Shown: piece after piece, positions 35,148 to 44,139 of the stretch
How positions within the stretch are numbered: position 1 is the stretch's first letter
Layout of the letters: each line of letters starts with the position of its first letter
Assembly (NCBI GenBank): GCA_038146805.1
Contig: JAYQSH010000005.1
Coordinates: 434,001 to 498,000 of the forward strand
DNA: 64,000 nt
Direction: 5' to 3'
From: CAIYXB01 sp038146805
GTDB taxonomy: Bacteria > Cyanobacteriota > Vampirovibrionia > LMEP-6097
Made by a program: the position numbers and the translations under genes
Notes under the pieces: generated by a model
Told to the model about the DNA's origin: nothing
The model's database searches: none
What the model saw: only the letters and a program-made list of their open reading frames with translations

Positions 35148-35192
35148 GGATAACAATATTATCCTAAAAGGATAATAGTTTCAAAATTATCC
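35148..35192. promoter_or_regulatory. Alternating GGATAA/TTATCC palindromes in the murC-tad intergenic region
   Basis: Four 6-bp blocks alternate: GGATAA (35148), TTATCC (35159), GGATAA (35170) and TTATCC (35187). Adjacent blocks can pair in either of two registers, giving mutually exclusive hairpins in RNA, or they could be a tandem operator in DNA. They lie between divergent murC and the Tad operon. Confidence 0.5.
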
Positions 35193-35273
35193 TTTTGTGG
35201 ATATATATTGAGGAAAATAAAAACTATCTCAGAAAAACTCATGTCAAAAAAGTTTTTAAAAAGAGATAAACAA

Positions 35274-35304
35274 AGCTGGACCTTAGATTGGTTCAGCTTT
35301 TTTT
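35274..35304 (+). terminator. Terminator-like hairpin in the murC leader
   Basis: AGCTGGACC (35274-35282) pairs with GGTTCAGCT (35290-35298) with one G-U pair and a 7-base loop, followed by a run of seven T. It lies upstream of the first conserved MurC residues, on the plus strand, with no gene before it. That is the place of an attenuator. Confidence 0.6.
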
Positions 35305-35321
35305 CTTGTAGAATTTTAAAA

Positions 35322-36699
35322 GTGTCTGAAAAGAAATTTAAACACGTAAGATTTCTCGGTGCCGAAGGAATCGGTATGAGTGGACTTATTAAAATTTTAA
35401 GTCAATTTAAAAATGCACCTAAAATTTCAAAAAGCGATATCGCTTACAAAAATAATGATCCTTTAGATAATGATATTGATTTAGTTGTTCGTAGTACTGC
35501 TATCAATGATCAAGATACTGAATTTCAAGAATTAAAAAACAGAAATATTGATATTTGGCACAGACGCGACATGCTTAATTTTTTGAGTGCTACTTACAAA
35601 CAAATTGTTGTTAGTGGCACACACGGCAAAACTACATGCTCTGCTATGCTTAGTTTTTTGTTTAAAGAACTAAATCTTGATCCTGCCTTTGCCGTTGGTG
35701 GTATTTTGGCAAATTATGATAGCAACGCTTGTTATGGGCAAGGTGAATATTTTATTTTAGAGGGTGACGAATCAGACAAAAGCTTTACACATAGCAAACC
35801 ACATTGCGCCTTAGTGACATGTATTGAAGAAGACCATTTAGAAAATTATCCCGGTGGACTTCAAGAGATTCAGGAATGTTTTTATGGATTCTTAAAAAGC
35901 GCTGCTATAAAAATCATAAATATCGATGATGATTTTCTTTATACCTACTACCTCGAAAACAAAGACAATGAAAAAATAATCACTTATTCTTGCAAGAACA
36001 AGAATGCAGATTTTTATATCGACGTTAGCAGTAAATCTTTTTATTATAAAAAACAAAAATATCAACTCAATTTAAATTTTCCGGGAAGTCATAATTTTAT
36101 AAACGCAGTTGCTGTTTTGGCTTGCTCAGTAGGATTAGAGCAAGACCTTGAAACAGCCATGAAAAAAATGCAAAATTTTGCAGGCATTAAAAGACGCTTT
36201 GAATTAATCAATAACAATTATCGAGGAAGCAATTACAGTTTTTGATGACTATGCTCATCACCCAACAGAAATTAATGCACTAATAAAAAGTTTTGCTGAC
36301 TTTAAAGACAAAAAAATAGTTTTTGTATATCAACCTCACCACCCAGAAAGAACAAAACAACTTTGGCATGATTTTGTATCTAGTTTTCAAAATTTCCCTC
36401 AAGAACATCTATGTTTGCTTTTAGATATTTATATTGCACGCTCTAAACCAATTGAAGGCATCAATTCAGAAAGGCTAGTACAAGAAATCAACAAAGAAAA
36501 TGTGATTTATATCAAAGCTAAAGAACAAGAAAAAAATTTTCAGGGCAATTTTTTAAATATAGTTGATGCTTTAAAAGAAAATATAGAAGCAAATATTCCA
36601 AAAGATACAGACGTACTTTTTTTAGTAGGAGCAGGAAATATTGGTAAAATTGCTGAAAGCTTTAAGCCGCTAAAGCATAAGATGGAGAATGAACAGTAG
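35322..36699 (+). CDS. murC: UDP-N-acetylmuramate--L-alanine ligase, frameshifted
   Basis: MurC adds L-alanine to UDP-MurNAc in peptidoglycan synthesis. The N-domain begins KHVRFLGAEGIGMSGLIKIL. The ATP loop is VVSGTHGKTTCSAML, ILEGDESDKSF follows, and TCIEEDHLENYPG precedes the central strand. GIKRRFELINNN leads to the break. At 36215-36220 the frame changes; in another frame the text continues as EAITVFDDYAHHPTEINALI, HHPERTKQLWHDFVSS and FLVGAGNIGKIAESF, to 36699. One extra base, or two missing ones, explains it. I chose GTG 35322 because a terminator-like hairpin lies before it; ATG 35241 and TTG 35208 are in frame. The gene is essential, so a sequence error or recoding is likely. Confidence 0.82.
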
Positions 36700-37108
36700 C
36701 TTTAGGCTCTTCTTGCAACTCTAGTCTATTATTAGATAAAGTATTTTCAACAAAATCTAATAGCTGATTTTTATAGCCTGCATAAAGCTCAGGTTTGCGG
36801 GTTCTATGAACATAAGCCAAAACTGGTCTTAAAAAATTAACAACTAAGTTTTTCATCACTGTTTCATCTTGATAGGCATTTTTGTATGGTCTTAAAAATT
36901 CTGAGTTGATTTTATGGCAATTTTCCAATTGATTTATTACTCTTTCTGGTGAAAATTCACTGCTATCAGCTCTAGAGAAATCACAGAGGAATTTTCTTGC
37001 TGTTTGCTGATTAGCCAATTCATTTTCAGGCTCAACGCCTTCTCGAGGTTGAGCATATTTAATGCTTGCAAATTTGCCTCTTGGGTCTGTACTACCACCA
37101 ACATTCAT
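36662..37108 (-). CDS. Hypothetical protein, 148 aa
   Basis: Unknown family. The first 25 residues are glycine/proline-rich and look disordered (NVGGSTDPRGKFASIKY). The rest is helical (ARKFLCDFSRADSSEF, then MKNLVVNFLRPVLAYVHR) and ends with a proline-rich tail. It is convergent with murC and overlaps its last 38 bp. There is no signal peptide or membrane segment. Start ATG 37106-37108 has an AGAGGA-like site before it. Confidence 0.55.
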   Translation of the reverse strand: MNVGGSTDPRGKFASIKYAQPREGVEPENELANQQTARKFLCDFSRADSSEFSPERVINQLENCHKINSEFLRPYKNAYQDETVMKNLVVNFLRPVLAYVHRTRKPELYAGYKNQLLDFVENTLSNNRLELQEEPKATVHSPSYALAA

Positions 37109-37194
37109 AATTAAATCCTCTTTTTTAATTTTATGAGATTGCGCATAATTTGGCTATCCGTATTAACATGTAACGCTGGACTTTTGCCTACTAT

Positions 37195-38418
37195 TTAATT
37201 CAAATTAAGCACCTGCCTCAAAAAACTTGCAGGATGCATAACCTTATAGCCAGATTTCAACAAAGATTTTAATTGACTCATGCAACCGGGGTTTGCTGTA
37301 ATAAGAGTTTTAATATTAGTATCTTCAATTTCATTTGTTTTTTGCAAACCAATTTTATTTGCCATGTTTTGATTAATCAAATTATAGAAACCAGCAGAAC
37401 CACAACATAAATCTTTACTATCCAAACAATGTAATTCTAAGCCATCTATTTGTTGTAAAAGTTTTTCATATTCATCACTTAAATGTTGACGATGATTTAA
37501 ATGACAAGCTGGGTGATATAAAACTTGTGTCTGAAAACTTTTATTTGCAAGTGGGTTATAGGGAGCTTTTTTTAATAACTCTACTAAATCATAAACACCT
37601 GAACTTTCATTATGTGCTTTTAAAAATGCTCCACAACCAGCTGAATTAACAACCAAAGGTAAGCCTTCACTTGCAACTACTTGTTTAAATTGTTTTTTTA
37701 ATTTTTTTCCAAGTTCATGCTCACCGCTATGACTCGCTAATGCACCACAGCATTGCGATTTAGAAATATGCACATGGTAACCAAAAGCATTTAAAACTTT
37801 TACAGTATCATGGTGAATATTATTATAGATACTATCCATCACACAACCTAAACTCAGATTAATTATTCTTTTTTCATCTGCAAGTTTTAATACTAAATCA
37901 GAATAATAGACTTCTCCCTCTTCCAGTTTTTTGTATTTTTTTGCAAACTGAGGCATCAATTTACTTAATTTTGCAAGTCCAAACAAATTAAAAACAATTT
38001 TTATAGGTAGATTAAAAAGTTTCATAAAAACTCTAAGTAAATTTAAAGCAAATCTATCATTAATAAAATTCTTAAAAAATATCCTTCTTAAATATGCGCC
38101 AAAACCTTTAGTATAATTTGATAATTTTAAATCTTTCCTAGCAAAATCTAAAATACCTTCATAGTCTACATTTGATGGGCAGACTGATTCACAAGCATAG
38201 CAACTTAAACAATTGTCTAAATATTCAGTTGCTAATTTTTCTTCAACTGAATCTGATTGTATAAAGTCGTTTATCAAATAAATTCTTCCTCTTGGAGAAT
38301 TCGCTTCATTTGCAGTTACATTATAGGTAGGACAAGCAGGCAAACACATACCACAATGAATGCAAGCTTTAATTTGCTCTTCAAGTTGCAATTGAAAATC
38401 TTCTCTAATTTTTGCCAC
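37195..38418 (-). CDS. glcF: Glycolate oxidase iron-sulfur subunit
   Basis: GlcF passes electrons from the flavin subunits of glycolate oxidase (GlcDE) to the quinone pool. Two 4Fe-4S motifs are complete: C-IHC-GMC-LPACP at residues 19-29 and C-LSC-YAC-ESVC at 70-80. Two cysteine-rich CCG regions follow (QCCGALASHSGEHELGK and CCGSAGFYNLINQ), with YHPACHLNHRQ between them. The 407 residues match the family. It overlaps glcE by one base. glcD is not in the window. The substrate could be glycolate or another 2-hydroxyacid such as D-lactate. Confidence 0.9.
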   Translation of the reverse strand: MAKIREDFQLQLEEQIKACIHCGMCLPACPTYNVTANEANSPRGRIYLINDFIQSDSVEEKLATEYLDNCLSCYACESVCPSNVDYEGILDFARKDLKLSNYTKGFGAYLRRIFFKNFINDRFALNLLRVFMKLFNLPIKIVFNLFGLAKLSKLMPQFAKKYKKLEEGEVYYSDLVLKLADEKRIINLSLGCVMDSIYNNIHHDTVKVLNAFGYHVHISKSQCCGALASHSGEHELGKKLKKQFKQVVASEGLPLVVNSAGCGAFLKAHNESSGVYDLVELLKKAPYNPLANKSFQTQVLYHPACHLNHRQHLSDEYEKLLQQIDGLELHCLDSKDLCCGSAGFYNLINQNMANKIGLQKTNEIEDTNIKTLITANPGCMSQLKSLLKSGYKVMHPASFLRQVLNLN

Positions 38419-39415
38419 TACAAAACTCCCGGATTTAATTTTAAATCATTATCATAAAGTGCTTTTAGTTTTTCAATTATTTCAAGCTCACTTATACTTG
38501 TTGGAATTGCTTGAGCAAGCTTTCTTGAAAATCCAGTCACCGGGAAAATCCTCACGGCATAACAGTAATCTAGCAAAGCATTTAGGTCTTTAAAATCAGC
38601 AAAAATTATTTGGTTTTTTAAAATATCAATTGTAAAAGCTTGTTTTGATAAATCAATGAGTTTTGTTAAGTCAGAAAAATTAAAATCTAATTCAATTCTT
38701 TTTTGATTTTTATATTTTGGTTTAAATACAGACAAGTGACTATTAAAATTATTGAGCTTTAAATTTGTAGTTAAAAAATCAGCAATAGCTCTTTGACGAT
38801 AAGCCAAAATAGACTCACTATTGGAACTGGTAATTTTAATTTGCAAATCATCAAGCGCACCATTAAAATCAATTTTAAAATCAATGCGATCATCTAAAAA
38901 ACTTTGTAGAAAATTTCTTAACTTATAGAGTTCGTTCATATTAAACTTCATCTTAAAATCAATCTCTAATTGCTTTTCAAATCTTTTTTCTAATTTCAAA
39001 AAAGCACTAACAATAACTGCAAAGGCATTAAAAGAACCCATAAAAAGTTTTTTCATATCGTAGCCAGATACATTTTTATGACCTTGGCTCCAGCTTTGAT
39101 TTTGTTGTTATTTAAATCATATAAATTCAAACCCAAAACTTTTTTTAAAAGCTCTTTGTCTTGCATCTCAGCAATAATTTTGCCAAGAGTATATTCTTGA
39201 GGTGCATCAATATTTGTAAACATTTGAAATTCTGCCAAATGTTCATCTAAATCTTTTAAGATCATATCAGCTGGAACAGTTGCTACAAAATCATCGTAGT
39301 CCACAGATAAATTTTCTGTTTCAATATCTAAAATAAATTCTTCTAAATTACTATCACCTTCGTAATAATCTTTATCTGTAAAAATATTTTGGTTTTGATC
39401 ACAAAAAACTTTCAT
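38418..39415 (-). CDS. glcE: Glycolate oxidase FAD-binding subunit GlcE, one frameshift
   Basis: Two overlapping frames make one FAD-linked oxidase. The 5' frame (39053-39415) carries the start of the FAD_binding_4 domain: FVATVPADMILKDLDEHLAE, then FTNIDAPQEYTLGKIIAEM. It ends IKAGAKVIKMYLATI. Adding one A to the A5 run near 39070 gives VIKNVSGYDMKKLFMGSFNA instead, the conserved flavin motif KN-x-x-GYD, and runs into the 3' frame (38418-39056). That frame ends EKLKALYDNDLKLNPGVL, as in GlcE. The corrected length is about 332 residues. The product works with GlcF and an absent GlcD. Confidence 0.82.
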
Positions 39416-40182
39416 TACTTTAATTCTAGTGCTTGTTTATGCGCTTGAATTTCAATATTATCATCTAAAATTTTTAAATTAGAACAATCTAATCCCTTTG
39501 CTTTTAACATAAGATAAATCAATTCGTCAGCAAGGTGTGGATTTTTAGGCAAAAGACTTCCATGCAAATAGCTTGCAAATAAATTTTTATAACGAGCACC
39601 CTCAGTTTGATCAAGAGCGTTATTACCAAAACCTTTAACAACCCTAGCAAGTGCTTGAGTTCTAGCATTAGTAATAAAAGTTCTACCAGAATGATTTTCA
39701 AAACCGACTAGGGTTTGTAAGTTAGAACCCGACTCTAAACTAAAATTTAAATTAGCAACAACATTACCAACTAACCTATCTTGAAAATCTTTTTCATTTT
39801 TTTCTAGCTTAGCTCTAGTTTCAACATTTAAAATCGCCAAACCTTCTATAATTTCTTGCTCAGAAGTCATATAGCTCTCACCCAAAAGTTGATAAGCACC
39901 ACAAATTGCTAAAAAAGGTTTACCTTGTTCTATAAAATCTTCTAATGCACTCTTATGAGCTTTTAATGCTTGGGCAACTTCTACTTGTTCTTGATCTTGA
40001 CCACCACCCATAAAGAAAAAATCAAAACTAGTAAAATCTAGATCTTTAAGCTCGTTAATTTCAGTGATTACAACTTGAAAACCACGGGCTTCTAGGCGAT
40101 ATTTCAAAGACAAAATATTACCCTTATCACCGTAAAGGTTTAATTTGTCAGAAAAAAGATGTCCTAATTGAATTTGCAACAA
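39415..40182 (-). CDS. gatD: Type 1 glutamine amidotransferase, GatD-like
   Basis: The protein resembles GatD, which with MurT amidates the D-glutamate of lipid II. The CobB/CobQ-type amidotransferase fold is visible: LNLYGDKGNILSLKYRLEAR at about 14-33, FFMGGGQDQEQ, the nucleophile motif PFLAICGAYQLLG with Cys94, and the late LFASYLHGSLLPKNP with the catalytic histidine near 212. The 255 residues fit GatD rather than full CobQ. It overlaps glcE by one base. No murT is visible beside it, which is unusual because the two normally pair. A cobalamin-type role cannot be excluded. Confidence 0.75.
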   Translation of the reverse strand: MLQIQLGHLFSDKLNLYGDKGNILSLKYRLEARGFQVVITEINELKDLDFTSFDFFFMGGGQDQEQVEVAQALKAHKSALEDFIEQGKPFLAICGAYQLLGESYMTSEQEIIEGLAILNVETRAKLEKNEKDFQDRLVGNVVANLNFSLESGSNLQTLVGFENHSGRTFITNARTQALARVVKGFGNNALDQTEGARYKNLFASYLHGSLLPKNPHLADELIYLMLKAKGLDCSNLKILDDNIEIQAHKQALELK

Positions 40183-40189
40183 TTCAATT

Positions 40190-40471
40190 TTATCTCATAA
40201 ACATTTTTAAAAGATCTTTATCGGAGGCAATGTCATGGGCATTGTATAAAATATTTAAATCACCATATTTTTCTTTAAAGCTTTTTAAATTTTTTACAAG
40301 TTGAGTTCTAACTTCATGACAAGAATCAATTTGCTCTAAGGTAGATTTAAACAGGCTTTCAAGTTCTCTAAAATTTAAATCTCGTAAAAAATTTGCATCA
40401 AGGCCATGCTCAATAATTCGAGAAACAAAACTAACTGCAAGTATTTTATTTAGTCTTTCTTCACAACCCAT
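40190..40471 (-). CDS. Hypothetical protein, 93 aa
   Basis: A short helical protein with no recognisable motif (LRDLNFRELESLFKSTLEQI is typical). It has no signal peptide. It lies 7 bp upstream of gatD on the same strand and may be co-transcribed with it. Function unknown. Confidence 0.5.
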   Translation of the reverse strand: MGCEERLNKILAVSFVSRIIEHGLDANFLRDLNFRELESLFKSTLEQIDSCHEVRTQLVKNLKSFKEKYGDLNILYNAHDIASDKDLLKMFMR

Positions 40472-40526
40472 ACGACTTAGGCTTATATATCGGCAATTAG
40501 AACAAAGAAACTAAATGAAATAAATA

Positions 40527-41000
40527 TTAATTAACACTTTTTAAGGTTATTTCAAACTCTAAATCTTTACCTGCAAGCTTATGATTGGCATCAATAAAGA
40601 CTTCTTTTTCACCAATATCTACAATTCTTACTGGGTAAAATGCTGAACCAAACCAATACTTGAGGGTATCCCCTTCTTTTGCATCTTTTGGTAGCTCTTT
40701 TCGATAAATTCTAAACAGCTTATTTACATCAAACTCCCCATAGGCATTTTTTGCTTCAATAGTGATTTTTTTGGTTTCACCTTCGTTCATACCAAGCAAA
40801 GCCTCTTCAAAATCTTGAATTAAATCACCAGCACCAATAGTAAAACTTAATGGCTTTTTGCCAATATTATGATCAAAAACTCTACCATCTTTTAGAGTGC
40901 CAATATATTGCACTGAAACATTATCACCATCTTTTGCAGTTTTAGCTAAAGCAAAATTAGTAGCTAAGAAAAAAACCAATAAACTAATTAAAATTCTCAT
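40527..41000 (-). CDS. Periplasmic FKBP-type peptidyl-prolyl isomerase, SlyD-like
   Basis: A signal peptide (MRILISLLVFFLATNFALA) exports the 157-residue protein. The FKBP core is at about residues 25-75: VSVQYIGTLKDGRVFDHN, then PLSFTIGAGDLIQDFEEALL and GMNEGETKKITIEAKNAYGE. The long insert after that, in the flap region, and the end NHKLAGKDLEFEITL are typical of SlyD-type chaperone-isomerases. SlyD is usually cytosolic, so export to the periplasm points to folding of envelope proteins. It stands alone upstream of the gatD group. Confidence 0.88.
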   Translation of the reverse strand: MRILISLLVFFLATNFALAKTAKDGDNVSVQYIGTLKDGRVFDHNIGKKPLSFTIGAGDLIQDFEEALLGMNEGETKKITIEAKNAYGEFDVNKLFRIYRKELPKDAKEGDTLKYWFGSAFYPVRIVDIGEKEVFIDANHKLAGKDLEFEITLKSVN

Positions 41001-41022
41001 AAAAAAATATTAGCATTTTTTA

Positions 41023-41952
41023 CTATGAAAGATCTGTTAAAACTAGCTTTTCACCTTGGATTGCGCAAGCTTGCAAATGTTTTTTGTTGAGTATGGCATC
41101 CACACAAAACTCACCCATATTATGAGCTAAAATTCTGTCTCTGGCACTTGGGTCACCCCCTCTTTGCACATGCCCCAAAACACAAATTCTAAAATTCACT
41201 TTTTCATCAGGATATTTATCATGAAAAGCATCTGTTAAAACTTGAGCTAATTGATTAACACCACCAGTTTCATCACCTTCAGCAACAACAATAATATTAT
41301 GTCCTTTTCTGCGTATTGAATTTACCACTGAATCAATATTGGAAGGAGTTTCAGGAATCAAAACATCAACAGCTCCACAGGCAATACCAACAGCTTTTGC
41401 AATATCACCACAATGTCGTCCCATTACTTCTACCAAAAAATGCATATCATGCGAGTCACCAGTATCTCTTAAATTATCAATTGCTTTCATGGCAGTATTA
41501 ACAGCGGTATCAAAACCAATAGTAAAGTCGGTATAACGCACATCATTATCAATGGTGCCCGGTGCACCAATCACTTGCCCCGACCAGACTTTAGCTAACG
41601 CTTCTAAACCTTTATAACTTCCATTACCGCCACAACAAATCAAAGCATCAATTTTATTTTCATGCAAAACAGCAGCCGCTTTTTTTTGCCCAGCCAAAGT
41701 CATAAATTCTGCTGAACGAGAAGTTTTTAAAACCGTACCACCTTGTTTTGTTAAATTACAAACACAATCATAATTAAGTTTCTCAATTTTATTTTCAATT
41801 AAACCTTGATATGCTTCCATAATGCCAAAAACCTCAAGCCCACAACTTAGTGCCCTGCGAACAGTACTACGAACAAATGCATTCATGCCCGGCGCATCAC
41901 CACCACTTGTCATAACAGCAATTCTTTTCGGAGTTTTTTTATTTTCAGACAT
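41023..41952 (-). CDS. pfkA: 6-phosphofructokinase
   Basis: Pfk phosphorylates fructose 6-phosphate in glycolysis. The nucleotide loop is MTSGGDAPGMNAFVRSTVRR at about 14-33. The catalytic region is APGTIDNDVRYTDFTIGFDTA with Asp135 as base. The substrate-binding segments MGRHCGDIA and GHVQRGGDPSARDRILAH follow. Residues 106-112 read CCGGNGSY where the ATP-dependent enzymes usually have GGDGS; the aspartate that helps bind magnesium is asparagine here, while the following glycine still points to ATP rather than pyrophosphate as donor. Length (309) is slightly short. It is divergent from the gene at 41971. Confidence 0.93.
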   Translation of the reverse strand: MSENKKTPKRIAVMTSGGDAPGMNAFVRSTVRRALSCGLEVFGIMEAYQGLIENKIEKLNYDCVCNLTKQGGTVLKTSRSAEFMTLAGQKKAAAVLHENKIDALICCGGNGSYKGLEALAKVWSGQVIGAPGTIDNDVRYTDFTIGFDTAVNTAMKAIDNLRDTGDSHDMHFLVEVMGRHCGDIAKAVGIACGAVDVLIPETPSNIDSVVNSIRRKGHNIIVVAEGDETGGVNQLAQVLTDAFHDKYPDEKVNFRICVLGHVQRGGDPSARDRILAHNMGEFCVDAILNKKHLQACAIQGEKLVLTDLS

Positions 41953-41970
41953 AGGTATAATTATAAAAGC

Positions 41971-42549
41971 ATGAGACTAATTTGTAGTGCAATTAAAGAA
42001 GAAATTCAATATTTAAGCCTATTAGAACAAGATATAGCTTTAGCGCTAGGAATTGGCTACTTAGAAGCTGCTATAAATTTAGAAAATTATTTACTAAATA
42101 ATCAAGAAGAAAAAATTACTGAAATTTGTTTTTTAGGAACAGCAGGTAGTTACAAAAAAAATTTAGAGCTTGGCGAATTAGTTCAAGTAAAAACAAGCTC
42201 ACTCTTAAACTTGGGGACGATTTTAAATCATGCTTACTTAGCAAAAAGTTTTGCTGATTGGCAACTTGTTGAAAATACAAATCTTGATTTAAAAAAAGTT
42301 CACTGTTTATCGTCACTGGAAATCACGACTAATTACGAAACCAGTAAAAAAATAAGTGGCAAATATAAATCAGATTTTTTAGTTGAAAATATGGAGCTCT
42401 ATGGTGTTGCACAAATTGCTCAAAAACACCAGATTGAGTGTTCAAGTATCTTAGCGATCACAAATTATACAGATGCTCAAGCACATGAGAATTGGCAAAA
42501 AAATCAAGAAAGATGTTATAGGAAGCTAGGTAATAATCTGAATAATTAA
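41971..42549 (+). CDS. Nucleoside phosphorylase-superfamily protein
   Basis: The 192-residue protein has the PNP/UDP-phosphorylase pattern: an early ALGIGYLEAAIN and ICFLGTAGSYKKNLELGELV, then DFLVENMELYGVAQIAQKHQ with the nucleoside-binding Glu-x-Met-Glu, and SSILAITNYTDAQAHENW. Members cleave the glycosidic bond of nucleosides, methylthioadenosine or futalosine. The small size and active-site layout fit a nucleosidase-like enzyme, but the substrate is not clear. It starts 18 bp from divergent pfkA. Confidence 0.75.
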   Translation: MRLICSAIKEEIQYLSLLEQDIALALGIGYLEAAINLENYLLNNQEEKITEICFLGTAGSYKKNLELGELVQVKTSSLLNLGTILNHAYLAKSFADWQLVENTNLDLKKVHCLSSLEITTNYETSKKISGKYKSDFLVENMELYGVAQIAQKHQIECSSILAITNYTDAQAHENWQKNQERCYRKLGNNLNN

Positions 42550-42571
42550 ATAAAAGAATTTCTACTGAAAA

Positions 42572-44137
42572 TCATAAATACAAACTCTTAACATAGGCTG
42601 CAACTTGATTAAAAGCTGGACCAGCAACCGTATCACCCCATCTACCATCTGTTTGTGGGTCATCAATAACAACTAACACTGTATAGCGGGGGTTATAAGC
42701 AGGAAAAAAACCAACAAAAGAAGCAACAGTATTTTTATGAGAATAACCACCTTCTTTATTTATTTTTTGGGCTGTTCCTGTTTTACCAGCGACACTTAAA
42801 CCTTGAACATTTCCAGAAATCGCATGTTTTTCTTTGATATTATGGCTTATAGCTTTTGTTAAAGCTTGCCTGATAAAAGCCGCATTTGTTTCTGAAATCA
42901 CTGACTCAGACTGTAATCCAGGGAAATCACTAATCTTAAGTAAAGTTGGTTTTGTTTTATAACCCTTATTTGCAATAGTATTTATAGCAGTTAGTACCTG
43001 TAATGGTGTTACAGAAATTATACCCTGCCCAATTCCAGTTGTCGCCGTATCAGAAGCTCTCCAGCGATTATGGTTTTTTACTATACCTGTAGTCTCACCT
43101 GAAATTTCTATTCCTGTTTTATTACCAAAACCAAAATTTTTAATATAGTTGTAAAAAATTTCTGGACCCATTTTCAATGCCAAATGTGCTGAAAAAGGAT
43201 TTGAAGATCGAGCAAACAAAGACTCTAAATCAAGCTTCTCTGCTTTAAAATCTTTTTCATTATAATCATGGTTTTTAATTTTCCACTTATCAACTTTGAT
43301 AAAGCCTTCATCTTTATAAGTATAAAAGCGATCAATCGTCATTGAATCTAAAGCAGAAGCAACAGTAATAATTTTAAAAACAGAACCCGGCTGATAGACA
43401 TCAACCAAAGACCAATTCTTTCTACTGTCAAAATTAAAATCATAATAACGATTAGGGTCAAAATCCGGTTTCACAGCCCAAGCCAAAAGCTCTCCAGTAC
43501 TTACTTTCATGACTAAGACGGCACCCTTACTTGCCTTTGTTTTTTCTATTCTTTCTTGTAAGATTTTCTCGGCATAATTTTGTAATCGCGAATCAATACT
43601 AAGCTCTAACTTTGCAGTTGAATGTTCTTGTAAAAACTTTTGATAATCATACTCAATACCCTGCCTTGCCTGACCATATAAATCTACATAGCCTAAAATA
43701 TGTGAGGCTAAGTTTCCTTGCGGATAAATTCTTGATTTAACTTTACGCAAATATAAATTTTGTGAGTTTAAAGCTTTGATCGCATCTGCTTGTTTTTTAT
43801 TTAAATTATGAGCTAAGGTTACACTACGATTAGTAAACAAAAGATTTTTATTATTAAAAGCAAAAATTTTATTTAACTGAGCAAACAATAAATTTTTATC
43901 TTCTTTGCTCGATACCGGATTAAACTCTAAAGTGTACTTGTTCATATCTATAGCAAGGACTTTATTATTACGATCGACAATTTCCCCTCTTGAAATTGGT
44001 ATTTTTTTCACAAAGCTAGATCGATCAACAGCATAATCCGCTTTTTTTAAAATTTGAAAATAAAATAATTTTGCAATCAAGCCAAAAAAAAGTACGGCAA
44101 TAAAAACTAAAGTAAATTGATAACGAAAACGAGTCAT
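42572..44137 (-). CDS. ftsI: Peptidoglycan D,D-transpeptidase FtsI/PBP2-like
   Basis: A division-type class B penicillin-binding protein of 521 residues. It has a cytoplasmic stub, one membrane helix (LVFIAVLFFGLIAKLFYFQI at about 10-29), and the PBP dimerisation domain (PISRGEIVDRNNKVLAIDM). The transpeptidase motifs are S252-VFK, S311-SN and K452-TGT, with QGIISVTPLQ in between. It cross-links septal peptidoglycan with FtsW and the FtsZ ring. No ftsW or mraY lies beside it, so it is outside a dcw cluster. pheA precedes it with a 2-bp gap. Confidence 0.92.
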   Translation of the reverse strand: MTRFRYQFTLVFIAVLFFGLIAKLFYFQILKKADYAVDRSSFVKKIPISRGEIVDRNNKVLAIDMNKYTLEFNPVSSKEDKNLLFAQLNKIFAFNNKNLLFTNRSVTLAHNLNKKQADAIKALNSQNLYLRKVKSRIYPQGNLASHILGYVDLYGQARQGIEYDYQKFLQEHSTAKLELSIDSRLQNYAEKILQERIEKTKASKGAVLVMKVSTGELLAWAVKPDFDPNRYYDFNFDSRKNWSLVDVYQPGSVFKIITVASALDSMTIDRFYTYKDEGFIKVDKWKIKNHDYNEKDFKAEKLDLESLFARSSNPFSAHLALKMGPEIFYNYIKNFGFGNKTGIEISGETTGIVKNHNRWRASDTATTGIGQGIISVTPLQVLTAINTIANKGYKTKPTLLKISDFPGLQSESVISETNAAFIRQALTKAISHNIKEKHAISGNVQGLSVAGKTGTAQKINKEGGYSHKNTVASFVGFFPAYNPRYTVLVVIDDPQTDGRWGDTVAGPAFNQVAAYVKSLYL

Positions 44138-44139
44138 TG

